Origin: Symsagittifera roscoffensis
Taxonomy: Eukaryota; Xenacoelomorpha; Acoela; Convolutidae
Direction of reading: 5' to 3'
NCBI RefSeq assembly: GCF_963678635.1
Contig: NC_087066.1
Location: 15,545,949 to 15,609,948, forward strand
Length of the DNA: 64,000 nucleotides
The stretch's first letter is position 1, and each line of letters opens with the position of its first letter. The notes below the pieces were generated by a model. It was not told the origin of the DNA, made no database searches, and saw only the letters and a program-made list of their open reading frames with translations. The translations under genes were made by a program, and so were the position numbers. Of the stretch, positions 55,174-64,000 are shown piece by piece.

Positions 55174-55800
55174 TTCACACTGAAGTAGTGTGAAAGTAAA
55201 TATTGAATGAATATGGTTGGCTTGAAAGTAACTACGCAAAAAAAATAATGGCCGAGCCAACTATTCTAAAGGTAACGAATTTTAGTAGAAAATTCCAGCG
55301 TAGGTATGAGTCCCTAACGTGCCCTTGCATTAACATACTAAAAAAGGTTCTCATCCTATTTGACTTTTTTCTATAGTATTTTGGTTCTAATTTGGTTCAG
55401 CCTTGATTGAGGCTGACCGTCAAAAAGAGCAATTTGAATCAAGGACATTACCAGCTCTTACGGCTAATTGCGCCAGTTTTGTTGGTTTTTGGGGCAGATT
55501 TTTGCTATTATGATTTTATGTACTGATGAAAAATGTTCAGACTTTGCAGATTTATGTTCAGACCTTGCAGATTTATGTTCAGACTTTGCAGGTTTATGTT
55601 AAGACTTTCCAGACTTATATTTAGACTTTGCAGACTTTGACTTGCATGGCGACAATAAATTTTTGGTCCCCACGCGGATTGATTCAGACTTATTAAATCT
55701 GAACATAAAACCACGACCTCGACCCGGGCGATGAAAGTTCTCATAAATTCGAGTCTTTTGAATTTTAATATTTTTCTGATTTACGGAGATTAAGCTCACA
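55174..55800 (+). repeat. Putative 5' LTR of the BEL/Pao element
   Basis: Ends in TCACA, 3 bp before a TGGCGCC primer-binding site. The left limit is provisional: a small hairpin TTCACACT-gaagt-AGTGTGAA lies at 55174-55194. GTGAAAGTAAATA there recurs at 63705-63717 just after the integrase stop, but no longer LTR match is visible at the right end. The interval contains a 21-bp tandem repeat. Confidence 0.45.
55532..55636. repeat. 21-bp tandem repeat, about five units
   Basis: Unit TATGTTCAGACTTTGCAGATT, with increasing divergence to the right. Being a multiple of three it stays open on the minus strand as a Leu/Asn repeat, which is not evidence of coding. Confidence 0.9.
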
Positions 55801-55803
55801 TTC

Positions 55804-55821
55804 TGGCGCCCCACAAGGGAC
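55804..55821 (+). other. Candidate primer-binding site of the BEL/Pao element
   Basis: TGGCGCCCCACAAGGGAC, three bases after the CA that closes the LTR. TGGCGCC starts are frequent in BEL and Ty3 elements. The tRNA match was not checked. Confidence 0.6.
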
Positions 55822-55839
55822 GAGATTTATCCCAATATT

Positions 55840-58330
55840 TTTAAGTCCTCCTGAAAAGAGCCTCCGCTTCGCGACAAAGCTCCACTGGCTGCTCTGGACA
55901 GTAAATATTGAGTTAGACAGACTTGTACTTGCAGTAGAACCAAAGTTGTCGCTCATTTTTTTTTTGTACAAAACTATTGGTCAGCAAGATCTTTGGCTCA
56001 AGAAAATAACAAAAATATCTGCGTGGCTCAAGAAAATAACGGAATTTATTGATAAAATAAGGCATGGACCTCAGAATTACCAGATGAGCCTCGAAGTCCA
56101 GTACCCGACATTACAGGGAGAAAGGGGTCTTTACTAGAAACTATGTCTTAAACGTCGCTACGCTCGCACAAAACAAAAAAATCTGAAGCACGAGCATCTG
56201 AAAACAAGTCTAAGGTACTTTATGAGTCTAAGAAAAATAGAAACCATGAATCACATTAGTCTGGTAAATCTGCTTCCCCACGTCATACTTTGAATGCTCA
56301 AACCATTTGGGCCAGTGAGAATCAGCACAATTTAGTTTTGGTAAGACGACGTCACAAGGAGCTGGAAAGTATCAAGTATCAAGTATCAACAGAATCAAGT
56401 ATCAATAAGGCTTAAACAGCAAAATAATCATGTTAGGTTCGATCAAAATCAGCTGCAACTGCAGCAATTAGCAGCAAGTCATACAAAGCAAGTATTTGAG
56501 ATGGAAATGAAGGCGCGTGAACTTGCGGATAATTCATCTGAGCTTAGCGAGAAAGTAGAGGTTAAGTCAGCCCATTTAAAAAGTTGCAACCGATCGAACT
56601 AATGCTTTGGCAGACTCTTTTAGTTCAAAGGCACCTCCTGCCAGTGCTAGTGTACATGGTTTGCTGACCTTCACTCGAATACCAATTGCGTCAGATCCGA
56701 CGACTTCTGCCAGGCTCGCTCATGCAATGAACACAACTAATGGTCATAGCTAAGGGCACACAGCATCGACTGACCCTGTAATCAATAGTGATGAACATCA
56801 GACAATGTCTCAAATTGGCAGTGCAAGCTTCTTGCCATTGCAGGCTTCCGTTCAACCAGGTTCTTTCCTAGTTCACAAAACGCATACAAAAGCGCAATTG
56901 TTTACCCCTTTGTCTGCTGTTCCTATACAGACCATGAGTTCAAACATAACTAATGGTCACTTTGCCATCAGGCAACACGAATAATTACCTGTCCCAATGT
57001 TACCGGCAAAACCCGGTACTAGCTTTGTTTCGATGCCACCTATATTTGCTGGTGGTAACTTGACATCCTCTGGATTAAACCCGCCGCCGGTTTTTCTTTT
57101 TGGCGCCTCATTGCCATGCAATGCTTTTCAGATGCAACACTGCATTCCCTTTAAACAGCATAACGTGTAACCTAATAGCAATGATAACTATAAAAAACGA
57201 TGCAAACTTATGGCGTTTGGCAGCTACAACTCAAATCGTCACTCCTGTTCCATGTTGTAATGCCGGAAAAATTTTTTCTACTGTAGCAACTGTTCTCCCA
57301 GCGTGTAACACAGCCAACCCGCATCCTAGTGGTTGGACTGTGTATTTTAATACTCAGTCATTTAATCCTCAATATGTTCCGCTTTTTGTCAATAATACTT
57401 ATACTGGTTATCATCCAGTCAACGCTGACTACGCAACATAACTTCTAACCCGAACCAAAGTTGCTCATTGGATCGACCTCTAATTTCTCGTAAATTGGTG
57501 CGTAGCCGCGAAATAATAATGCGTAGCCGCGAAATAATAATGCGTAGCCGCAAATAATATCTTCTTGAATGGAAGTTAGCCCAGTTCGACGGCTATCCGT
57601 TAAGCTGCTCTCACAGTATACAAAATAGCATTGTTGAAAGCACTCGTCACGGGAAAAGCAAAAGCGCAATAGCGGAGTTTAGTTATTGTGGCGTTATATA
57701 CATTGATTCACTTTTTCCACGCAACGGAAGTTGGGGCAACCAAACGCTATTGTTGGGGCTAATCTTGATAAACTGAGTAGTTTTCCATCTTTCAAGATTC
57801 ACAGTTCGGAAATTGTCCTTAATTTCTCCTCTGCCATGTCTGGCCTGGTAGCAGTTTTCAAATCGTCGTTATTCAACGTTGATCTAAAGAGTGTTAACCT
57901 ATTAAACCAATATGTAAGTAAATTTCCGCCCAACCTCAAGTAAACTTGACCCATGCATGCTGTTATGCATAATTGGCAGCGCCCATTACTCTTAGACTTT
58001 AATAACTAGATAAAAGAAAAGGCTGAGGGTCATGAGAAATTACGTGTACTTAACTCTTAGGCAATAAGTGAGGATTCAGTTAGGCCAAAAACAACCAAAG
58101 TTTTTGCAGCAAATAGCATGGTATCTGCTAAAGTACAAGATAAGCATAGGTTTCGGCCGTGCGCTTTGTTCAAGGGTAGTCAAGCATTTTGCATTGTGGA
58201 ATTCTGCAGTTTTCAAGGAAATGAAAGCTACTCAAGGAGAAAAATACGTAGCTGATTAGAAATTTTGCTTCGATGGCTCAAGGGCATTCAAAGTTTCCGG
58301 CAATTATCTAGGGCTAAAAATGACCGAAGC
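55840..58330 (+). pseudogene. BEL/Pao gag, heavily interrupted
   Basis: Protein-like segments in different frames. A Gln-rich coiled-coil-like stretch lies about 56400-56600 (NQLQLQQLAASHTKQVFEME, ELADNSSELSEKVEVK). A Pro/Ser/Thr-rich region follows (about 56600-57100). The BEL gag signature region (LAQFDGYPLSCS, about 57580-57610) follows. A degenerate zinc-knuckle region sits about 58240-58310 (KFCFDGSRAF). A 113-codon frame at 57100-57441 is in a different register and not clearly gag. Many stops. Confidence 0.6.
57500..57560. repeat. 21-bp tandem repeat within gag, about three units
   Basis: GCGTAGCCGCGAAATAATAAT repeated at 21-bp spacing, the last unit shortened. It lies directly before the conserved gag signature, so it inserts seven-residue blocks or disrupts the frame. 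Confidence 0.9.
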
Positions 58331-58527
58331 GAAAGTTTGATTGCTTATAAACTGTTTTGCTCCTCGGAATCAAATTTCGAATGAATCAAGTAAGACCTAG
58401 GAGAATACAATTACTTCCACTCACGCTGTTAGTGATGTACATGACATTGAATCGTCTAAAGATTAGTTGCCAATTGCAACACTTGGTGTGTTCTCGGATG
58501 ATACCAGTCTACTGACGTTGTTTTTTT

Positions 58528-58801
58528 TTGTGATATTGCATTAACACACTCCTCTTGGATGTCTTCGTTACTCGTTAACCGTGTCAGCTTGCTAGGCGAG
58601 CCTGTTAACTTAACAATTAATAGTTATAATTCAACCGCCATTGTTGAGACTCAGAGAGTCAAGCTTACTGTTTCATCCGAGCCTAACAATAGTGATTTCG
58701 TGTTCACTCTGTGTGCATATGTTAAAAAAAGTAGTCGGATTGGTTCCGAATTGTCAAAATTCTGTCTGGCAGAAAAAATATCCACAATTAGCACCTGTTG
58801 A
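58528..58801 (+). pseudogene. BEL/Pao aspartic protease (copy 1)
   Basis: Reads DIALTHSSWMSSLLVNRVSL then LGEPVNLTINSYNSTAIVET and QRVKLTVSSEP. This is the start of the BEL/Pao protease domain (DUF1758-like), where a D-S/T-G box is followed by L-N-L-L-G and ETQ-V-L. The active-site box is degenerate (D-I-A in place of D-S/T-G). Identical sequence with a few substitutions recurs in copy 2 at 61541-61814. Confidence 0.75.
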
Positions 58802-60127
58802 ACATATGAGTACATTGAATTTGTTATAGGTCAAGGTTATTACCACTCCGTTAGTCCCATTGAGATCGTCTTGGAAGCTGAAAATAACTCACCATGGTAC
58901 GTTCACCTACCGATAGGTTGGGTCGTAAAGGGTCCGTTGCCGCCGACTGTTGGTTTCACTTTTCGTGATTCAAAACTAATCTAAGATTCCGCTTTTACTA
59001 ACCAGATAAAATCGTGTTACAAGTTGTAACACTACGGTCCAATCAAACATGTTAATGCCCATTCCGCTGCGAATAAAATCGCTTTATCCATCCTTTACTC
59101 TGAAACCATTACCCATGGCGAAAGTTACTTTGTGCTTATGCTTTGGATTTATAGTTATATCATTCTATCGAACACTTCTTACTCTTCACTCGCCTAATTT
59201 ACAACATTGGCATGAATTTCAAGTAATGGCCCTGAATTGCGCGAAAGATAAGCAGACACAATAAGAGAAGACATTAGGAAAGGCTAAGATGATACTGTTG
59301 AAGCGCATGATCCACCTAAGCGTTCGGATCGCGAATGGTATCTTCCGCATCATCCCGTCGTAAACCCAAACGAGCCGGCTATGATGCGCCGAGCCCTTAA
59401 TGGGACTTCTAAGTTTAACGGATCATCCTTGAAAAAGTCATTTTTGATGGGTCCGGACCGCTTTAAAATCTAATATTTAAATTTTTGGGATTCCGCCTAC
59501 TCAAGTAGGCAGTCTCCGCGGATACAGAAGGTATGTTTCTCCAAGTAGGTGTCCTCGCTCGCGATCAAACTTTGCTCCTAATTTTGTGGCGGAAAGGTAC
59601 GATTTCAGATGTGGTAGTACACCAGAGAACTCGCATATATTCGGCGCGCGGGATTCGCATACAAGCGCCAATTTCACCTCGCGAAAAAAACCAGTAGATA
59701 ATATGTTCATATACCCTGAGGCCGCATTAGTCGTAAACGAGAAATTTAACAAGAACAAATAGCTAAAATTTTCGAGGTCAAAACCCATGCAATTAAACTT
59801 ACCCATGATTTGGTTTCGTTAATTAAGTTGAGGGGATTTAAAATGACAAAATTTGTCAGTATTTTTTTTATTTTGGCAGGCAACCCGGAGGATTGCGAAA
59901 AAACTGCTCCAACCATTAAAGAAATGTGTAATGGTGACGAACAATCATCGCACGTCCTAGTACTTAAGTGGTGCCATGTTAAAAACAAAAAGTTTATTAG
60001 CGGAGGTGTGGATCCTCCTCTCGGTAAGGCAAAAACACAACAAACCGTCTTGAACTTTGTGTCTTCTGTGTTTGATCCTGTTGGGTTAGTAGCTCCAAAC
60101 ACTAGTTGGACCTCGTCTTTCACCTAA
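58802..60127 (+). pseudogene. BEL/Pao reverse transcriptase (copy 1), catalytic box missing
   Basis: Broken frames in order: WYLPHHPVVNPNEP and FNGSSLKKSFLMGPD (about 59335-59460), the region before the RT palm. Then NFTSRKKPVDNMFIYPEAAL (about 59670-59730). Where the catalytic Y-V-DD should follow, the sequence instead reads VVNEKFNKNK and a stop. After this comes LIKLRGFKMTKFVS and the 105-codon frame to 60127 with TQQTVLNFVSSVFDPVGLVA, the motif at the RT/RNase H boundary. The BEL/Pao family is clear; activity is impossible. Confidence 0.75.
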
Positions 60128-60720
60128 AGATATTTGGTGAGTCAGGGGCCAAAAATGGGACCACGAATTGCTGGAAGACATAAGAAATACATTTCTCGAG
60201 TAGCACTCCATTCTCCCACTCTTAGGGCAAATGACTATGCCCCGCTGCTACTTCAGAGAAACTGAGGATCAAATTAGGCTTTACATGTGCAGTGATAGCT
60301 CGCAGGACGTTTTCTGTATGGTTTAGTTTTTGCATGCGCGGTTTTTGAGTGGTTTTTGCGTCGCGCCGCCAAAACCGCTATCTATACCTTGGCTAGAGCT
60401 TCAAGCTGCTCTGCCCACCAATTGAGTGAAGATGATATTTTGGAAGCACTTACCGTTAGAGTTAATCACGTCTACATGTGGACTGATGGTACTACGGTTT
60501 TTCCAGTGGCTAAACTCCAATGATAAATGACATCCTCGAACCGACAACTATGGATAATTGGTACATCGTTTTGAGCGGCTCTAATCCAGCTGATACTGGT
60601 ACACGGGTTATTTTTTGGAAACCCACAAGGATTGCAGCTGGGGTATTGGTCCAAGCATTCTCAGGACTTCTGATTGGCCGTGTATACAAGACGAAAGAGT
60701 GATCAAGGGAATTAGTTAGA
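60128..60720 (+). pseudogene. BEL/Pao RNase H region
   Basis: Degenerate frames including MCSDSSQDVFCMV-like sequence (about 60285-60320) and LSGSNPADTGTRVIFWKPTR (about 60570-60630). The latter matches the NPAD-TR motif at the end of the BEL/Pao RNase H. Only the last part recurs in duplicate copy 2. Confidence 0.6.
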
Positions 60721-60989
60721 AGGGTCCTTCTTGTGATGTCGATTATTGCTTGAAGATATCATCTTGCTTCGTCACCTATGTCACATCCATTGAGAATATT
60801 GAACAAGGGTTCACCTGGAAAAAGTTTAGTGCCTGTAAGAGCTATAAAAATTGCTGCGGTTATGTTGAGGATGTTGCTTTCACATAAGCATTTCCGCGGT
60901 ACGGACTTACGGATCACCGACCCCTCTGAAAATTATATTGCTGAAAACAAACTAATTCATCTTGCTCATGTGTAACCCTTCCCCGCTCA

Positions 60990-61540
60990 GTTGAAAACAC
61001 TCACTGCTAAAAAAAAAACTTTTTAAAAACAGTAGTAAAATTGCCACATGCTCTCCATTATCGTTCCCGCTGGTATCATTCGCTCCAAGGGCCGGATTGT
61101 TCCCTTAGTGGATACCGAAATTGTTACTAAGCACCCAATATTACCCTCCACTATAAGCAATTTCATCAAGGTTTAGATTCTTTGCGCTCCAAATTAAACA
61201 AGAAATATGCAATTCTTAGTAAATGCAAACTTAGTACCACTCAGCCAAGTATGTCCAATTTACCTGTCGAACGTATCGGATATAAACAACCACCCTTTAA
61301 TCATACGGTTTGGGATTAATCTGTATCGTTTTACATAGGTGAGTTACTGAAGAGCTGTTATGAGCAACACTCTGCTTAGTTGAGCAGGTTTTGAATTCTA
61401 GGCCAATCATTTCCGTTAGTACCGATTCACGTGACTTAGAGACCTTAACCCCAAACCATTTTTTGCTGGAACCATCACCTAGGGAACAAATCGAAAAGAT
61501 ACGAGCGAGCGCTGCCGTACGCTAAGGCTATTTGGTCTTG
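60990..61540 (+). pseudogene. BEL/Pao integrase N-terminal region (copy 1)
   Basis: GIIRSKGRIVPLVDTEIVTK with HPILPS (about 61070-61155) is the G-L-R-GR-L...KHPI-LP region before the integrase zinc finger. LSTTQPSMSNLPVERIGYKQ with PPFNHTVW (about 61230-61318) corresponds to the C-x-MA-LP-R-PF-G start of the core. Frames are broken between them. The catalytic D-D-E core itself is poorly preserved or lost. Confidence 0.7.
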
Positions 61541-63514
61541 TTGTGATATTGCATTAACACACTCCTCTTGGATGTCTTCGTTACTCGTTAACCGTGTCAG
61601 CTTGCTAGGCGAGCCTGTTAACTTAACAATTAATAGTTATAATTCAACCACCATTGTTGAGACTCAGAGAGTCAAGCTTACTGTTTCATCCGAGCCAAAT
61701 AATATTGATTTCGTGTTCACTCTGTGTGCATATGTTAAAAAAAGTAGTCGGATTGGTTCCGAATTATCAAAATTCTGTCTGGCAGAAAAAATATCCACAA
61801 TTAGCACCTGTTGAACATATGAGTACATTGAATTTGTTATAGGTCAAGGTTACTACCACTCCGTTAGTCCCATTGAGATCGTCTTGGAAGCTGAAAATAA
61901 CTCACCATGGTACGTTCACCTACCGATAGGTTGGGTCGTAAAGGGTCCGTTGCCGCCGACTGTTGGTTTCACTTTTCGTGATTCAAAACTATTCTAAGAT
62001 TCCGCTTTTACTAACCAGATAAAATCGTGTTACAAGTTGTAACACTACGGTCCAATCAAACATGTTAATGCCCATTCCGCTGCGAATAAAATCGCTTTAT
62101 CCATCCTTTACTCTGAAACCATTACCCATGGCGAAAGTTACTTTGTGCTTATGCTTTGGATTTATAGTTATATCATTCTATCGAACAATTCTTACTCTTC
62201 ACTCGCCTAATTTACAACATCGGCATGAATTTCAAGTAATGGCCCTGAATTGCGCGAAAGATAAGCAGACACAATAAGAGAAGACATTAGGAAAGGCTAA
62301 GATGATACTGTTGAAGCGCATGATCCACCTAAGCGTTCGGATCGCGAATGGTATCTTCCGCATCATCCCGTCGTAAACCCAAACGAGCCGGCTATGATGC
62401 ACCGAGCCCTTAATGGGACTTCTAAGTTTAACAGATCATCCTTGAAAAAGTCATTTTTGATGGGTCCGGACCGCTTTAAAATCTAATATTTAAATTTTTG
62501 GGATTCCGCCTACTCAAGTAGGCAGTCTCCGCGGATACAGAAGGTATGTTTCTCCAAGTAGGCAGTCTCCGCTGATACTGGTACACGGGTTATTTTTTGG
62601 AAACCCACAAGGATTGCAGCTGGGGTATTGGTCCAAGCATTCTCTGATTGGCCGTGTATACAAGACGAAAGAGTGATCAAGGGAATTAGTTAGAAGGGTC
62701 CTTCTTGTGATGTCGATTATTGCTTGAAGATATCATCTTGCTTCGTCACCTATGTCACATCCATTGAGAATATTGAACAAGGGTTCACCTGGAAAAAGTT
62801 TAGTGCCTGTAAGAGCTATAAAAATTGCTGCGGTTATGTTGAGGATGTTGCTTTCACATAAGCATTTCCGCGGTACGGACTTACGGATCACCGACCCCTC
62901 TGAAAATTATATTGCTGAAAACAAACTAATTCATCTTGCTCATGTGTAACCCTTCCCCGCTCAGTTGAAAACACTCACTGCTAAAAAAAAAACTTTTTAA
63001 AAACAGTAGTAAAATTGCCACATGCTCTCCATTATCGTTCCCGCTGGTATCATTCGCTCCAAGGGCCGGATTGTTCCCTTAGTGGATACCGAAATTGTTA
63101 CTAAGCACCCAATATTACCCTCCACTATAAGCAATTTCATCAAGGTTTAGATTCTTTGCGCTCCAAATTAAACAAGAAATATGCAATTCTTAGTAAATGC
63201 AAACTTAGTACCACTCAGCCAAGTATGTCCAATTTACCTGTCGAACGTATCGGATATAAACAACCACCCTTTAATCATACGGTTTGGGATTAATCTGTAT
63301 CGTTTTACATAGGTGAGTTACTGAAGAGCTGTTATGAGCAACACTCTGCTTAGTTGAGCAGGTTTTGAATTCTAGGCCAATCATTTCCGTTAGTACCGAT
63401 TCACGTGACTTAGAGACCTTAACCCCAAACCATTTTTTGCTGGAACCATCACCTAGGGAACAAATCGAAAAGATACGAGCGAGCGCTGCCGTACGCTAAG
63501 GCTATTTGGTCTTG
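61541..63514 (+). repeat. 3.0-kb tandem duplication, copy 2 with a 1.0-kb deletion
   Basis: Repeats protease, early RT, end of RNase H and integrase. Relative to copy 1 it lacks about 1039 bp in total: the main gap corresponds to about 59551-60588, and a further 10 bp are missing near 62644. At the gap an extra CAAGTAGGCAGTCTCCGC, already present 29 bp upstream, is inserted before TGATACTGGTACACGG. Few substitutions separate the copies, so the duplication is much younger than the decay of the coding frames. Confidence 0.95.
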
Positions 63515-63710
63515 TTGGCTTATTGAGCCCGATGGTCCGCGTGGGTACTACCCTTTTGCCCGAATAGTTAAACTAAACTATGGACAGGACGGTTGCTCAC
63601 GATCCGCCCTTTTTATGACCGCAGCAAGTGGACTCACTCGGCCGACCATTAAGTTCACTCCAGTTCATCCGTGTTTAGTGGCAAAGGATACTCACACTCA
63701 ATTAGCGTGA
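63515..63710 (+). pseudogene. BEL/Pao integrase C-terminal domain
   Basis: An open frame reads WLIEPDGPRGYYPFARIVKL, YGQDGCSRSALFMTAASGLT and RPTIKFTPV, ending in TGA at 63708-63710. PRG-(W/Y)-P-(L/F)-RI and RP-x-K-x-P-V are the signature of the integrase-associated C-terminal domain (DUF5641-like) of BEL/Pao. It continues directly from copy 1 at 61540 if copy 2 is removed, confirming that copy 2 is an insertion. Confidence 0.85.
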
Positions 63711-64000
63711 AAGTAAATAAATTTATTTCCAACAAAACTATCTACTATATCCAATATGTTATGATATATCTGGAACTGCAATAGGTTGCATTGACGCCTT
63801 TTTCCCCTACAAATCAAAGGGAAAACTTTTTCCCCCAAAAAAGAAAAAATACACAATCAAATAACAAAGCATCTGCGGACTCTTTGTAACGCGTCCTAGT
63901 TAACTTATTCTTAAGGTAAAATTTTAAAATGAGTTTAAAAGAAATTTTGAAACAATTTTTAAAATGAGTTTAAAAGAACGTTACAAGATATCACACTGTC
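63711..64000. other. 3' flank of the BEL/Pao element
   Basis: Contains a purine-rich AAAAAAGAAAAAA (about 63838-63851) that could be the polypurine tract. A direct repeat TTTTAAAATGAGTTTAAAAGAA lies near 63922 and 63957. No match to the putative 5' LTR was seen beyond a 13-mer, so the 3' LTR is absent, diverged or beyond the window. Confidence 0.4.

Larger units (their letters stand above)
58528..61540 (+). repeat. 3.0-kb tandem duplication, copy 1
   Basis: The unit covers protease to integrase. Copy 2 starts 3013 bp later with the same TGATATTGCATTAACACAC. The junction has a TTG microhomology (TTG at 58528-58530, 61541-61543 and 63515-63517). Confidence 0.95.

Noticed and set aside
57100-57441. 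113-codon frame beginning with an ATG in the BEL gag region
   Set aside because: Register disagrees with the gag signature further on and the composition (many Cys/Asn) does not match gag; not called as a separate gene.
1-64000. CRISPR arrays, rRNA genes or bacterial operons
   Set aside because: No regularly spaced short repeats with unique spacers, no rRNA-like blocks, and gene structure is eukaryotic.

Overview
This window looks like an AT-rich piece of an invertebrate animal genome. It has introns with metazoan-type splice sites, a C-type lectin gene, and a dense load of decayed transposable elements: Ty3-type and BEL/Pao LTR elements, LINEs, a hAT-like MITE and a Polinton/Maverick remnant. 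I see no bacterial-style operons, rRNA or CRISPR. I cannot name the species or phylum. Nearly every protein-like segment is interrupted by frameshifts or stops, so most entries are pseudogenes.

Layout. 1-9830 (+) is an old copy of a large env-bearing Ty3-type LTR retrotransposon, entering the window inside RNase H and running through integrase, a long Pro/Ser/Thr-rich linker, an Env-like ectodomain and an unidentified post-env open stretch to the start of its 3' LTR. 9831-13380 is AT-rich with one 202-bp MITE-like inverted repeat. 13380-22010 is a field of tandem and diverged duplications carrying LINE reverse-transcriptase remnants. 22711-33765 (+) holds the only convincing host gene: two exons of a secreted-type C-type lectin domain whose codon phases join across a 10.6-kb intron. 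That intron contains an unidentified open frame (23371-23740), the LTR/gag end of a second Ty3-like element (to 27480), a three-copy ~1-kb tandem array with a nested ~69-bp minisatellite (27694-30716), a 5'-truncated LINE with a 434-codon open frame (30793-32732, minus) and a hAT-like MITE with an 8-bp target duplication (32886-33273).

33766-39252 holds minisatellites and a Polinton/Maverick remnant: a capsid gene of the F54H12.2-like family and the small gene before it (35815-37367, minus). 39253-54523 (minus) is a second, better preserved copy of the env-bearing Ty3 family. From high to low coordinates it reads LTR, several gag-region frames, protease, RT, RNase H, an inserted solo LTR of the same family, integrase, linker and a truncated env. 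The last 9 kb (55180-64000, +) is a BEL/Pao element (LTR end, PBS, gag, protease, RT, RNase H, integrase) with a 3.0-kb internal tandem duplication whose second copy carries a 1-kb deletion.

The most unusual points are the size and composition of the env-bearing Ty3 family (about 14 kb without the nested LTR, with extra frames before gag and after env), the native-order Polinton gene pair, and several rearrangement scars that look like reverse-transcription template switching.
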